Below, piece by piece: positions 43,387 to 52,898 of a DNA stretch of 59,100 nt. The stretch is from Bacteroidales bacterium (GTDB taxonomy: Bacteria; Bacteroidota; Bacteroidia; Bacteroidales; F082): positions 1 through 59,100 of the forward strand of contig JAFYIE010000010.1 in the NCBI GenBank assembly GCA_017538795.1, in the 5' to 3' direction. Position numbers and translations under genes: made by a program. The notes under the pieces are model-generated. The model did not search any database. It was not told where the DNA came from and saw only the letters and a program-made list of their open reading frames with translations. Each line of letters starts with the position of its first letter. The stretch's first letter is position 1.

Positions 43387-44430
43387 TTACTTTGACAATA
43401 ATTCTTCAAGTTTTTTCTCCAACTCGGCGACTTTTTCTTCCAATTTATCTATATTGCGTTGTCTTACAACGTCTTTCATAAATTTGACGTAATCATAAGC
43501 CGGAGAGCCGATAATCGATTTACCCGGTTCACGCACACCTTTTGTCAAACCCGCCTGTGGTCCTATCGTGGTGCGGTCAGCGATTGAAAGGTGTCCCGAG
43601 ATTCCAACCTGACCCGCGATGATGCAGTTCTTTCCGACATGTGTCGAACCTGAGATACCGACCTGCGCCGCCATAGCGGTATTTTCACCAACTTCCACAT
43701 TATGTGCGATTTGGATAAGATTGTCGAGTTTCACGCCATCATGAATCTTCGTCGACTCCATCGTTGAGCGGTCGATGGTGGTGTTAGCGCCGATTTCAAC
43801 ATTGTCGCCGACCAAGACATTACCGATTTGTGGGATTTTCTTGTATGTTCCGTCAGGCTGAGGCACAAAGCCGAATCCATCTGCTCCAAGAACAGCACCC
43901 GCATGGATGATACAATTCTTTCCGATATGCGTCATCGCATAAAGCTTGACACCGGCATAAATCACAGTATTGTCATCAATAACCACATCGTCACCGATAT
44001 AGCACTGTGGATAAATCTTCACATTTTTACCTATTCTCACTCTCTCACCGACAAAAGCAAAATCGCCGATGTAACAGTTGTCACCATATTCGGCGTCAGG
44101 AGAGATATAAGCGTTTTCAGAAATGCCGACCTTGTTACTGGTATATTCCTGATACGTGGCAAGAAGCTGAGCAAAAGCCTCATAAGCGTTTTTCACCCTA
44201 ATCATTGTCGTTTTAACCGGTTCTGACGGCTCAAAATCATCATTCACCAACACCACCGACGACAAGGTGTTATAAATATAAGGAATATATTTCGGATTAG
44301 CTAAAAAGCTCAACATCCCGGAAGCGCCATCTTCTATACGCGCCACACCCCAAACTTTTGCTTCAGGATCGCCTTCAACTTTTCCACCTAATAATGCCGC
44401 AATCTGAGCAGCTGTAAACTCAACTTTCAT
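43387..44430 (-). CDS. lpxD: UDP-3-O-(3-hydroxyacyl)glucosamine N-acyltransferase
   Basis: 347 residues. The N-terminal uridine-binding domain is followed by left-handed beta-helix hexapeptide repeats (many [LIV]GxxxxI units from residue 100 to 300) and a C-terminal helix. The active His is in [13 protein letters not shown]. It adds the second hydroxy-acyl chain in lipid A synthesis, right after LpxC. Operon order is the 158-residue protein, lpxD, then lpxC. Confidence 0.95.
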   Translation of the reverse strand: MKVEFTAAQIAALLGGKVEGDPEAKVWGVARIEDGASGMLSFLANPKYIPYIYNTLSSVVLVNDDFEPSEPVKTTMIRVKNAYEAFAQLLATYQEYTSNKVGISENAYISPDAEYGDNCYIGDFAFVGERVRIGKNVKIYPQCYIGDDVVIDDNTVIYAGVKLYAMTHIGKNCIIHAGAVLGADGFGFVPQPDGTYKKIPQIGNVLVGDNVEIGANTTIDRSTMESTKIHDGVKLDNLIQIAHNVEVGENTAMAAQVGISGSTHVGKNCIIAGQVGISGHLSIADRTTIGPQAGLTKGVREPGKSIIGSPAYDYVKFMKDVVRQRNIDKLEEKVAELEKKLEELLSK

Positions 44431-44433
44431 ATA

Positions 44434-44910
44434 TCAAAAATTATTAAATTCTTTTTTAATCACAATGATAGCCATATCTATCAACGAATTAGGTATCAAG
44501 GCTATTGTCTGAGCCATCGTCGCGGCATCAGCGTCCGGATTGGCGGCAAAAGCCTCGTTAATGCTTTTCAACACATTGTCTTTTGTTAAAACTATCATCA
44601 TCCACACCTCTTCACTAACGTAAAGACGCTGCGCAAGGTTGTGTTCAAACTCATCCTGAACATTCTGAATCAGCGCAAACTGCAAGTCGCTGCGCGACAT
44701 CCCGGGCATAAAAACCCTTTTTACAAGAACCGAGCACCTAATCCTCTCAAGGTAAAGCACCAGCCGCTCAAATGCCTGAACCATAAGCGGAACGACCACC
44801 GACTGACTACCTTTCTTGCCGACTTTCTTACTCCCCGTGAACAAGAAAAAGAATCCGACAATCGTCATCAGCGAAATCAAACCTATTAATACCCAAGTCG
44901 ACGGCGTCAT
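44434..44910 (-). CDS. DUF7935-like membrane-anchored protein
   Basis: 158 residues from ATG 44910; an upstream extension to 45126 is rejected because it crosses a -7 box (44930-44937) and the coding start of the divergent aminotransferase. One N-terminal membrane segment (WVLIGLISLMTIVGFFFLF) precedes a helical cytosolic part with the pattern QAFERLVLYLERI and NVQDEFEHNLAQRLYVSEEVW, typical of DUF7935-like proteins of Bacteroidota. Function unknown; 3 nt upstream of lpxD. Confidence 0.75.
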   Translation of the reverse strand: MTPSTWVLIGLISLMTIVGFFFLFTGSKKVGKKGSQSVVVPLMVQAFERLVLYLERIRCSVLVKRVFMPGMSRSDLQFALIQNVQDEFEHNLAQRLYVSEEVWMMIVLTKDNVLKSINEAFAANPDADAATMAQTIALIPNSLIDMAIIVIKKEFNNF

Positions 44911-44929
44911 TATTCTACATTTTAGACTG

Positions 44930-44937
44930 CAAATATA
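44930..44937 (-). promoter_or_regulatory. -7 box of the DUF7935/lpxD/lpxC operon
   Basis: On the minus strand TATATTTG lies 20 nt before the ATG at 44910. The -33 box is weak (TTTAG). Confidence 0.55.
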
Positions 44938-45046
44938 ATTATTTTTTAATTTCGAACTAAATTTTTTAAACAAAAGTTTTCCTATCATAAAAATTCTTAA
45001 TTTTGCAATCTCAAACAAGTCATTAATAATTTTAAAATATAAAAAA

Positions 45047-46249
45047 ATGGGTACATTATCACAAAGAGTCATCAACATGGCGGAATCAGCCACATTGAAA
45101 ATGACGCAGAAGAGCCGCGAACTCAAGGCTCAGGGCATTGACATCATTTCGTTGAGCATTGGCGAACCTGACTTCAACACACCTATGAGTGCGAAACAAG
45201 CCGGTATCGACGCCATCAACAACAACGACACGCATTATCCTCCAGTTCCGGGAACACCTGCGTTGCGCAAAGCCATTGCTGAGAAACTCCGTCGTGACAA
45301 CGGTCTCGATTACAAAGACACCGACATCATCGTGTCGAACGGCGCAAAACAAGCCATCACCACAACATTCTTCGCCATCCTCGACAAAGGCGACGAAGTC
45401 ATCATTCCCGCCCCATTCTGGGTGTCATACCCTGAAATGGTGAAGCTCGCCGACGGCACTCCTGTTTTCATCTACACAACACCTGAGCAGCACTTCAAAA
45501 TCACTGCAAAACAGCTTGAAGACGCCATCACTCCTAAGACCAAGGCTTTCATCTTCAGCACACCTTGCAACCCAAGCGGTTCGGTCTACACAAAAGAAGA
45601 GCTCGCCTCGTTAGTTGAAGTTTTCAAGAAACATCCTGAGATTATCATCATTTCCGATGAGATTTACGAATTCATCCAATACGAGCACAAGCACGAGTCG
45701 ATGGGACAGTTCACCGAGTTGAAAGACCGTCTCGTCATCGTCAACGGCGTCGCTAAAGGTTACGCCATGACAGGTTGGAGAATCGGCTACATCGCAGCTC
45801 CTACCGCCATCGTCAACGCCTGCAACAAGATCCAGGGACAGTACACATCAGGTATCTGCACCATCTCACAGGCAGCGTCAGTGGCGGCAATGCAGCTCTC
45901 ACCTGAGAATTCAGAGGAAGTCCAGAATATGTGCAAGGCCTTCAGAGCACGCCGCGACATGTTCTACAAGCTCCTCATGGAAATCCCAGGCATCAAGTTA
46001 AGCTTGCCGGCAGGCGCTTTCTATATGTTCCCTGACGTCAGCGCTTACTATGGCAAAAGCGACGGTGCCACAGTGATGAAAAACAGCGACGACTTGTGCA
46101 TGTACTTGCTTTACAACGCTCACGTGGCTTGCGTGGCTGGCGGCGCATTCGGCAACGACAACTGCATCCGTCTGTCATACGCTACATCCGACGACAAACT
46201 TCGTGAAGCAGCCAGACGTCTTAAAGAAGCTTTTGCAAAACTTAAATAA
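45047..46249 (+). CDS. PLP-dependent aminotransferase, aspartate aminotransferase type
   Basis: 400 residues, fold-type I. The PLP-binding Lys lies in VNGVAKGYAMTGWRIGY (Lys about 237), with NPSGSVYTKEEL and the ISDEIYEFI Asp. It transfers amino groups between aspartate (or an aromatic amino acid) and 2-oxoglutarate. It is divergent from the lipid A operon and starts with a TAATTTTG -7 box (44998-45005). The heptose kinase gene follows 8 nt later. Confidence 0.92.
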   Translation: MGTLSQRVINMAESATLKMTQKSRELKAQGIDIISLSIGEPDFNTPMSAKQAGIDAINNNDTHYPPVPGTPALRKAIAEKLRRDNGLDYKDTDIIVSNGAKQAITTTFFAILDKGDEVIIPAPFWVSYPEMVKLADGTPVFIYTTPEQHFKITAKQLEDAITPKTKAFIFSTPCNPSGSVYTKEELASLVEVFKKHPEIIIISDEIYEFIQYEHKHESMGQFTELKDRLVIVNGVAKGYAMTGWRIGYIAAPTAIVNACNKIQGQYTSGICTISQAASVAAMQLSPENSEEVQNMCKAFRARRDMFYKLLMEIPGIKLSLPAGAFYMFPDVSAYYGKSDGATVMKNSDDLCMYLLYNAHVACVAGGAFGNDNCIRLSYATSDDKLREAARRLKEAFAKLK

Positions 46250-46257
46250 TAAAAACA

Positions 46258-47262
46258 ATGTTAAAAGAAGACATCAAAACACTTTTTGATTCTTTCAACA
46301 GCAAGAGAATACTTATAATAGGTGATGTTATGCTCGACCTTTACCTCAACGGCAAGGTCGAGCGCATCTCGCCTGAAGCTCCTGTGCCGATAGTGGCAGT
46401 GGGCAACAGATTCGCCCGTCTCGGAGGAGCCGCCAACGTAGCTCAAAACATCAAGGCTCTTGGTGCGGAACCGGTTCTGTGCTCAATCATCGGCGACGAC
46501 TCAAAGTCTCACGATTTCTTTAATCTGCTGAAGGAGCACGGCATGCCAGGAAACGGCATCGTCAAAAGCAAGGAGCGCCGCACTACGACGAAATACCGCA
46601 TCATCGGCAACAACGCGCAGATGCTCCGCGTCGACGACGAGGACACTTTCAACCTCACCGACAACGAATATCAGGCTTTGTGCGAAAAAATCGACACCAT
46701 CCTTTACAGAGAACGCATCGACGGTATCATTCTTCAAGATTATAATAAAGGCGTCTTGACAGAGAAACTCATCCGCCGCACCATTGCAGTCGCTAACGAG
46801 AAAAACATCCCTGTAGGCGTCGATCCGAAAAAGAACAATTTCCTCGCTTACGAAAATTGCACCCTCTTCAAACCAAATCTTAAAGAATTGAAGGAAGGTA
46901 TCAATTTCGACTTCCCGACAGATACAATTGACGGTATTTTATTAGGAGTCAACGAATTACAAGACAGACTGAACTGCCGTTTTGTAATGAACACCCTGTC
47001 TGAACGCGGAGTTCTCATCCAGGAAATGGTCAACGGAAAGAAAAACCATTATCATATTCCGGCACATCTTCGCAAAATCGCCGACGTCTCCGGCGCGGGA
47101 GACACCGTTTTAGGCGTCGCGATGCTTTGTTTGGTAAACAACCTCGACCCATACCACATCGCTGCAATATCAAATCTGGCCGGCGGCCTGGTATGCGAAG
47201 AAATCGGAGCGGTGCCTATCAACAAGGAAAGACTATTAAAAGAAACAGAAAAGATACAATAA
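46258..47262 (+). CDS. D-glycero-beta-D-manno-heptose-7-phosphate kinase
   Basis: 334 residues of the PfkB/ribokinase family; it is the kinase half of HldE/RfaE, without the nucleotidyltransferase domain. Motifs are RLGGAANVAQNIKALG near 58 and DVSGAGDTVLGV near 283, with the catalytic Asp in GAGD. It makes heptose-1,7-bisphosphate for LPS core heptose. The partner adenylyltransferase is not in the window. Confidence 0.92.
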   Translation: MLKEDIKTLFDSFNSKRILIIGDVMLDLYLNGKVERISPEAPVPIVAVGNRFARLGGAANVAQNIKALGAEPVLCSIIGDDSKSHDFFNLLKEHGMPGNGIVKSKERRTTTKYRIIGNNAQMLRVDDEDTFNLTDNEYQALCEKIDTILYRERIDGIILQDYNKGVLTEKLIRRTIAVANEKNIPVGVDPKKNNFLAYENCTLFKPNLKELKEGINFDFPTDTIDGILLGVNELQDRLNCRFVMNTLSERGVLIQEMVNGKKNHYHIPAHLRKIADVSGAGDTVLGVAMLCLVNNLDPYHIAAISNLAGGLVCEEIGAVPINKERLLKETEKIQ

Positions 47263-47289
47263 GAAAGTCTTTTTTGCGTTATTAAGTCT

Positions 47290-48129
47290 ATGAAATTTAA
47301 TTTGTTATCAATAAAAAGAGCTCTGCTCTTAATCGGTTTTGTGCTTTGCATGATTCCACAAACGCTCGTCGCTCAAAGCGAAAAGCCTAAGAATCTGCTA
47401 TTGTACGACAATCAACCTTATCATTTTGGATTCATCATTGGATTCAACCAGATGTCATACGCCATAAAATGTAACGAAGGCTATCAACTCGCTGCACACG
47501 ACGCGTCAGAGTACCCCGCCACCAACGAATCTTACTACAACGCCAATTCCACATATTATGTGCGTAGCATAACACCAATGCCCGAAAACGGATTCACCGT
47601 CGGCGTCGTCGGCAACCTTCGTCTTGGAAAATATTTCGACCTACGACTCATACCTTCCTTGAGTTTCGGAACAAGAACGATTGTCTATCAAATCTACCGC
47701 GACTCATCAGGAGTGCCTGACTTTGATAACATCTATTTCGACAAAAAAAGATCCATTTTCTCAACATTCATCGAGTTCCCTTTACAGGTGAAATTCAGGT
47801 CAAAACGACTTAACAACGTCGCCGCTTACATCATCGCGGGCGGGAATTTCAAGTTAGACCTTGCCTCACAGAAAAAGTCACAAATCGACATGATTAACGC
47901 CCAAGGCGAAGAAGTGACCGTAACCGACAATATCAGAGTTAAAAAAACCGACCTTGCCGCCGAGATAGGTGCAGGCTTCGATTTTTATACCGGATATTTC
48001 AAAATGGGCATCGAAGCAAAGATGAGTTTCGGACTGTTCAACATCTTAGATTCGCAAAATTTAATCTACGATTCGAGTATAAAAAGCATCCAAAACAGGA
48101 CTTTCCAAATCTCATTTACGTTTGAATAA
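47290..48129 (+). CDS. porT: PorT-like type IX secretion protein
   Basis: 279 residues. Signal peptide about 1-30, then an eight-stranded barrel pattern with YHFGFIIGFNQMSY and FDLRLIPSLSFGTRTIVYQ, which resembles PorT, an outer-membrane protein needed for T9SS. Its 3' gene neighbours are the tRNA-Glu pair. In this window the T9SS clients are the three C10 peptidases. Confidence 0.8.
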   Translation: MKFNLLSIKRALLLIGFVLCMIPQTLVAQSEKPKNLLLYDNQPYHFGFIIGFNQMSYAIKCNEGYQLAAHDASEYPATNESYYNANSTYYVRSITPMPENGFTVGVVGNLRLGKYFDLRLIPSLSFGTRTIVYQIYRDSSGVPDFDNIYFDKKRSIFSTFIEFPLQVKFRSKRLNNVAAYIIAGGNFKLDLASQKKSQIDMINAQGEEVTVTDNIRVKKTDLAAEIGAGFDFYTGYFKMGIEAKMSFGLFNILDSQNLIYDSSIKSIQNRTFQISFTFE

Positions 48130-48223
48130 TGCTACAACTTTGGCATTATACTATTGATTATCAATATTTTAGCTAGGTTTTCAAAAAAATATATTTTTTT
48201 CGTGTTTGTAAGCGAAAAAGTTG

Positions 48224-48231
48224 TATCTTTG
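48224..48231 (+). promoter_or_regulatory. -7 box of the tRNA-Glu pair
   Basis: TATCTTTG lies 32 nt before the first tRNA. The -33 box is weak. Confidence 0.55.
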
Positions 48232-48263
48232 CAGCACTTTTAAGACATCAGTCTGAAGAAAGT

Positions 48264-48337
48264 GGTCTCTTCGTCTAGTCTGGTTAGGACGTCAGGTTTT
48301 CATCCTGGTAACTCGGGTTCAAATCCCGGAGAGACTA
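48264..48337 (+). tRNA. tRNA-Glu (anticodon TTC), copy 1
   Basis: 74 nt. Acceptor GGTCTCT/AGAGACT with discriminator A, anticodon loop TTTTCAT with TTC, and T-arm GGTTCAAATCC all fold correctly. CCA is not encoded. It is followed 11 nt later by an identical copy. Confidence 0.97.
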
Positions 48338-48348
48338 CAAAAAGAAGG

Positions 48349-48422
48349 GGTCTCTTCGTCTAGTCTGGTTAGGACGTCAGGTTTTCATCCTGGTAACTCG
48401 GGTTCAAATCCCGGAGAGACTA
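48349..48422 (+). tRNA. tRNA-Glu (anticodon TTC), copy 2
   Basis: Identical 74-nt sequence to copy 1, offset by 85 nt, so a recent tandem duplication. Only one promoter-like box precedes the pair, so they are probably processed from one transcript. Confidence 0.97.
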
Positions 48423-48504
48423 CAAATTGAAAACGAAGTCAGAAAAACAGGAAATGAGACATCAACCTGTATTCTGGCTTTTTGAGTTTTTAAGGATAAT
48501 TAAC

Positions 48505-49134
48505 ATGAGGATAAAACTACCTTTGATCGTAACACTGTTTCTCCTGGTGACAAGTGTGAAAAATGTTCACGCTCAGGACGACAAATATCATCTTGGATTC
48601 AGAGGCGGCGTCGGAATGACCACAATCAGTGGCGTTGAGAACAACGGTCTGAAACTCGGACTCACTGGCGGTGTATGCGGGAAATACACATTATCCGAAA
48701 AAACCGATATCGTGGCCGAGCTGAACTACACCATGGGCGGACTGCAGTCGACAAAATGGATAACCTCAGGCGAAAACGAGGTGAAGGAATACCGCAAATA
48801 CACCTTGCATTACATCAGCATACCCGTTTTATATCAATATTATTTCACCGATATCCTTGGATTAGAAGCTGGTGCGAACTTCAGCTATTGCTTCAGCGGC
48901 AGCTTGAAGAAAAAATACGGCAACGAGCAGTGGCATTCGGAAAGTTTTTCAACTAAAAACTACAACACCTTCGATTTCGGTTTTATTTTAGGTGTCTACA
49001 CCGACAACCTTATCCCCCACGACAATATGTTTGTCAGCTTGAGAGCTTGTTTCGGCATGCTTGATGTCCTAAAAGATAACGGCTCAAACAAAAATATCAA
49101 CATCCTGATAAGTGTCGGATATATGCTCTTCTAA
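48505..49134 (+). CDS. Outer-membrane beta-barrel protein (PorT family-like)
   Basis: 209 residues from ATG 48505 (MRIKLPLIV), where a signal peptide begins (ends near VHAQ); the frame opens earlier but runs into the tRNA. The mature part has the outer-membrane barrel pattern GFRGGVGMTTISG then repeated alternating-hydrophobic strands and a closing ISVGYMLF. It is a small barrel of the OMP_b-brl_2 type, function unknown. Confidence 0.8.
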   Translation: MRIKLPLIVTLFLLVTSVKNVHAQDDKYHLGFRGGVGMTTISGVENNGLKLGLTGGVCGKYTLSEKTDIVAELNYTMGGLQSTKWITSGENEVKEYRKYTLHYISIPVLYQYYFTDILGLEAGANFSYCFSGSLKKKYGNEQWHSESFSTKNYNTFDFGFILGVYTDNLIPHDNMFVSLRACFGMLDVLKDNGSNKNINILISVGYMLF

Positions 49135-49135
49135 C

Positions 49136-50092
49136 ATGAAACCTAAAATTCAGATAATTATTGGTAATCAATACAATCCGTATCTTAATCTTGCGGTTGA
49201 AAGTTCGTTATTAGACGAAGGCGACCCTGAAGTAGTGACAATGTTTTTGTGGAAAAACCAGCAGACGGTGGTCTACGGTTACAACCAAAATCCGTTCACA
49301 GAATGCGATGTGGATCTGCTGCTTTCTGAAGGCGGTTACGCCGCCCGCCGCCGTACCGGCGGCGGCGCAGTCTACCACGACCTTGGTAATCTAAACTTTT
49401 CATTCGTGGCTCACAAAAAGCACTACGCCGTTCAAAAACAGCTAAAAGTTATCCAAAAAGCTCTGCGATATTTTGGTTTGGAAACAGAAGTCTCTGGCCG
49501 CAACGACATACTTTTCGAGGGACGTAAATTCTCAGGAAACGCCTTTGGAATCTATAAAGAACGCAGGCTGCACCATGGCACGATTCTGATAAAAACCGAT
49601 GGCGAGAAGTTGGCAAAATATCTTAAGGTGAATCCTGCCAAACTGCAGAAACACGGAGTGAAATCAGTGGCAAGCCGCATCATCAACCTCTCGGAAGTGG
49701 CCGACATCACCTCCGACAGCATCATACCTTATTTAACAAAAGCTTTCGAAGAAGTTTACGAAGCAAAAGGCGAAACCGTCAATTTCAACGATTTACTCAC
49801 AGATAAAGTATTGAAAACTAGAGACTTATTCGCTTCCAACGAATATCTTTTCGGCAAGTGGCGCAACTTCAAAACCAAGAAAAGCGCACAGTTTCCTTGG
49901 GGTCTTGTTGAGATTGATTTGCAGATAAATGAGGAAAAAGGCGTCATCGAGAGCATTTCCATCGCCTCCGACGGCCTTGAGCCAGAGCTTATCGAGGAAA
50001 CAGAGCGTATTTTAACCGGCGCTAGCATCAAAAAAGCCCCTGATTGCGGCACAAACGAAGTCGCAAAAGATATTCTTACCCTCATTTATTGA
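49136..50092 (+). CDS. lplA: Lipoate--protein ligase A
   Basis: 318 residues from ATG 49136; 8 more codons upstream would overlap the preceding gene. Lipoyl-adenylate site: RRRTGGGAVYHDLGNLN and SGRNDILFEGRKFSGNAF, with the second domain at the C-terminus. It attaches lipoate to the E2 and H-protein domains. Confidence 0.95.
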   Translation: MKPKIQIIIGNQYNPYLNLAVESSLLDEGDPEVVTMFLWKNQQTVVYGYNQNPFTECDVDLLLSEGGYAARRRTGGGAVYHDLGNLNFSFVAHKKHYAVQKQLKVIQKALRYFGLETEVSGRNDILFEGRKFSGNAFGIYKERRLHHGTILIKTDGEKLAKYLKVNPAKLQKHGVKSVASRIINLSEVADITSDSIIPYLTKAFEEVYEAKGETVNFNDLLTDKVLKTRDLFASNEYLFGKWRNFKTKKSAQFPWGLVEIDLQINEEKGVIESISIASDGLEPELIEETERILTGASIKKAPDCGTNEVAKDILTLIY

Positions 50093-50120
50093 TTTCCAAA
50101 GCGAAAATTTCGTAATTTTG
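50089..50120 (+). promoter_or_regulatory. Promoter of the methylthiotransferase gene
   Basis: TTG (50089-50091) and TAATTTTG (50113-50120) are 21 nt apart and end 17 nt before the ATG. The -33 box overlaps the lplA stop. Confidence 0.55.
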
Positions 50121-50137
50121 CAGCCAAATTTTAAAAG

Positions 50138-51457
50138 ATGAAGTATTTTTTACTGCCATTGGGCTGTCAGATGAACCGCAGCGACACGGAGCGAGTGCGT
50201 ACCGTGCTGCACGGCATGGGATTTACCGAGACTGACAAGGAAGAGGAAGCCAATATTCTGGGCGTGATAGCATGTTCGGTGCGCCAAAAAGGCATCGATA
50301 AGGTGTATTCGCGCATCCTGAAATGGAACGAGATGAAGCAGAACCACAACTGCATCACCTTCGTGTCGGGCTGCATCCTCCCTGCCGACCGCGAACGTTT
50401 CGTCAAGCTGTTCGACCTCGTCTTCACCATGAACGAGTTGCCGGATTTGCCAGACATGATTCAACAATACGGCGCATTCCACACACCTATTAATAGAAAC
50501 GTCAATCCATCAGCCAACATGGACCGTTTCTGGGTCATCGACCCCGATCATCTCTCTGATTTTGAGGCGTTTATCCCGATTCAGAACGGCTGCAATAAAT
50601 TCTGTACATACTGCGCAGTGCCTTACACCAGAGGCCGTGAGGTTTCAAGAAAATCTGAGGATATCATCAACGAGTTGAAAGAATTAGTTGACAAAGGATA
50701 TAAGTCGATAACTTTGCTCGGACAGAATGTCAATTCATACGGATTGGACAAAAAAGGCGAAGAAATAAACTTCGCGGAACTGCTAAGAAGGATCGGTACT
50801 TACGGCGACGCCAGCGGCAAAGAGTTCTGGGTTTATTTCACCTCGCCGCATCCACGCGACATGAGCGACGAAGTGATTGAAGTCATCTCGCAATACAAAT
50901 GCCTCGGCAAACAGATTCATCTCCCGATACAGTCGGGCGACGACAACATGCTGCAGCGCATGAACCGCAAGCACACGCTGGAGGATTACCGTCATATCAT
51001 CCACACTATCAGACGCTTGCTTCCCGAAGCGACAATTTTTACGGATATCATCGTGGGCTTTACCGGCGAGACAGAAGAAGAGTTCGAGAATTCGCGCAAA
51101 GCGATGGAGGAATTCAAATACAACATGGCTTACATCGCACAGTACAGCGTGCGACCGGGCGCAGTAGCCTCAGCATGGGCCGACGACGTGCCGAAAGCCA
51201 AGAAACGTGAGCGTTATCACATCCTCACCGACGAGTTGATGAAACACTCACTCGTTTATAATCAAGGGCTTATCGGCAAGACACAGAAGGTTTTGGTGAC
51301 AGGCTACGACCGCAAAAACGGATATCTGACAGGCCACACCGAAGGTAAAATCGTGATAAGATTCCAGTCGCGCGACAAGAGCCTGATCGGGCAAATCGTA
51401 ACAGTGAAAGTAACAAGTGCCACAGCACTTTCGATTGAAGGGACACTGATTAACTGA
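50138..51457 (+). CDS. miaB: MiaB-family tRNA methylthiotransferase, divergent N-terminus
   Basis: 439 residues. UPF0004 domain with cysteines in LGCQMNRSD, ACSVRQKG and VSGCILP (the auxiliary cluster), radical SAM CxxxCxxC in CNKFCTYC and a C-terminal TRAM domain. It adds methylthio to i6A37 in tRNAs if it is MiaB proper. Compared with the common NTCSVREKA form, the N-terminal motif reads IACSVRQKG and the usual GCxAQ is GCILP, so it may be a divergent MiaB or another tRNA/ribosomal methylthiotransferase. Start 45 nt after lplA. Confidence 0.8.
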   Translation: MKYFLLPLGCQMNRSDTERVRTVLHGMGFTETDKEEEANILGVIACSVRQKGIDKVYSRILKWNEMKQNHNCITFVSGCILPADRERFVKLFDLVFTMNELPDLPDMIQQYGAFHTPINRNVNPSANMDRFWVIDPDHLSDFEAFIPIQNGCNKFCTYCAVPYTRGREVSRKSEDIINELKELVDKGYKSITLLGQNVNSYGLDKKGEEINFAELLRRIGTYGDASGKEFWVYFTSPHPRDMSDEVIEVISQYKCLGKQIHLPIQSGDDNMLQRMNRKHTLEDYRHIIHTIRRLLPEATIFTDIIVGFTGETEEEFENSRKAMEEFKYNMAYIAQYSVRPGAVASAWADDVPKAKKRERYHILTDELMKHSLVYNQGLIGKTQKVLVTGYDRKNGYLTGHTEGKIVIRFQSRDKSLIGQIVTVKVTSATALSIEGTLIN

Positions 51458-51467
51458 CTAACTAAAT

Positions 51468-52754
51468 ATGAGGATTGCATTTAAAACATTGGGTTGCCGC
51501 TTAAACCTCTACGAAACAGACGCCCTCGCGTCGCAGTTCAAAGAGGCAGGTTACGACGTGGTGGAAAACGACGCTGATGCTGACATTTACGTCGTCAACA
51601 CCTGCACCGTCACCAACCAAAGCGACCAGAAATGTCGTCAGGCAATCAACCAAATCAGACGCTTCCACCCTACAGCCATCATCGCCGCGATGGGATGCAT
51701 GGTTAACCACCGCAAGCAAGAGATGCTCGACAGCGGCATCATCGACTACGCCATCGATAATGAGAGAAAATACGCGCTTTTCAGCATCATCGACAGCCGC
51801 ATGAAAGGCGAAAACGTCGACCCTGAAGGCTTCGACAAAGATTTGTTCAGCTATCGTCCGGCTTACAGCACCTTCCACACCCGCAGTTTGATAAAAATTC
51901 ACGACGGATGCAACAATTTCTGCTCATATTGCATCATCCCAAACGTGCGAGGCAGAGCCACCAGCCGTCCCGCCGACGAGATTTACGAAAACATCCGCAA
52001 CATAGTGGCACATGGCTTCAAAGAAGTCGTCCTGACAGGTGTGAACATGGGGCGTTATCATTATCAAAACATTGATTTTGAGCACCTTATCGAAAATATT
52101 TTAAAAATAGAAGGCGATTACAGAGTTCGCATTTCATCTATTGAGCCTGACAATTTCAGCGACCGTTTTTTAAGTCTGTTCGACAACCCGAAACTCGCTC
52201 CGCACATGCACATTTGCCTTCAAAGCGGTGCTGAAAATACTTTGAAAGAAATGCACCGGCATTACACAGCGGCGCAGTTCAAAGAGATGTGCGACCGCAT
52301 CAAATCAACGATTCCTGATTTTAATATCACCACTGATGTCATCGTTGGCTTCCCTGGCGAAACCGAAGCTGATTTCTCAGAAAGCGCAGAAATGTGCAAA
52401 ACTATCGGCTTCAGTCACATTCACACTTTCAAATACTCAATCCGCACTGGCACAAAAGCTGCCACGATGCCTAACCAAATCCCTGAATCGGTGAAAACCG
52501 AGCGCAGCGCCATCATCCGACAGATTTCGGCAGAAAACAAGCTGAAATATTTCAATCAGATGCTCGGCAAACCTCAGAAAATGCTCATCGAACGCGTGAT
52601 GGCCGACGGAACAGCCCGTGGTTACGGCGAAAACTACATTCCGCTCCGCCTGAAAGCCAAGGATTTGGAAAAGAACACGTTCGTCGATGTCGTTTTGGAG
52701 AGTATAATTAATAAAGGAGATAATTCGGAAGTCTTGGCTATTCTTCCTCAATAA
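51468..52754 (+). CDS. mtaB: tRNA t6A37 methylthiotransferase MtaB
   Basis: 428 residues. UPF0004 motif KTLGCRLNLYETDAL and VVNTCTVTNQSDQK with three cluster cysteines (C10, C46 and GC at about 80), radical SAM cysteines CNNFCSYC and a C-terminal TRAM-like tail. MtaB converts t6A37 to ms2t6A37. It is in tandem with the MiaB-family gene, 10 nt behind it, so two paralogous modification enzymes form one operon. Confidence 0.9.
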   Translation: MRIAFKTLGCRLNLYETDALASQFKEAGYDVVENDADADIYVVNTCTVTNQSDQKCRQAINQIRRFHPTAIIAAMGCMVNHRKQEMLDSGIIDYAIDNERKYALFSIIDSRMKGENVDPEGFDKDLFSYRPAYSTFHTRSLIKIHDGCNNFCSYCIIPNVRGRATSRPADEIYENIRNIVAHGFKEVVLTGVNMGRYHYQNIDFEHLIENILKIEGDYRVRISSIEPDNFSDRFLSLFDNPKLAPHMHICLQSGAENTLKEMHRHYTAAQFKEMCDRIKSTIPDFNITTDVIVGFPGETEADFSESAEMCKTIGFSHIHTFKYSIRTGTKAATMPNQIPESVKTERSAIIRQISAENKLKYFNQMLGKPQKMLIERVMADGTARGYGENYIPLRLKAKDLEKNTFVDVVLESIINKGDNSEVLAILPQ

Positions 52755-52790
52755 TTTCACGCAGAAATAGCAGAAACAGGCTCCCCTGCC

Positions 52791-52828
52791 GTCATTTCGA
52801 CCGCAGCGAAGCGGAGTGGAGAAATCTT
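52791..52828. repeat. REP-like dispersed repeat (GTCATTTCGACCG...GAGAAATCT type)
   Basis: The 38-nt sequence from GTCATTTCGACC to GGAGAAATCTT matches a short sequence known to be scattered through many bacterial genomes, notably Bacteroidota assemblies. The core CCGCAGCGAAGCGG forms a short palindrome. It marks the left edge of the AT-rich island. Confidence 0.6.
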
Positions 52829-52842
52829 AATTTTAAAATTTC

Positions 52843-52875
52843 ATTTGACTTTTTAAAAAAAAGTTGTATATTTGC
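52843..52875 (+). promoter_or_regulatory. Promoter of the mntA/hepT operon
   Basis: TTTG (near 52844) and TATATTTG (near 52868) are about 20 nt apart, a good consensus match. The start site should be near 52882, 15-20 nt before the ATG at 52899. Confidence 0.7.
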
Positions 52876-52898
52876 GCTGTATTAAAACAAAACTTGTC

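Noticed and set aside
44434-45126. 230-residue form of the DUF7935-like protein
   Set aside because: The extra N-terminal part overlaps the -7 box and the divergent aminotransferase start.
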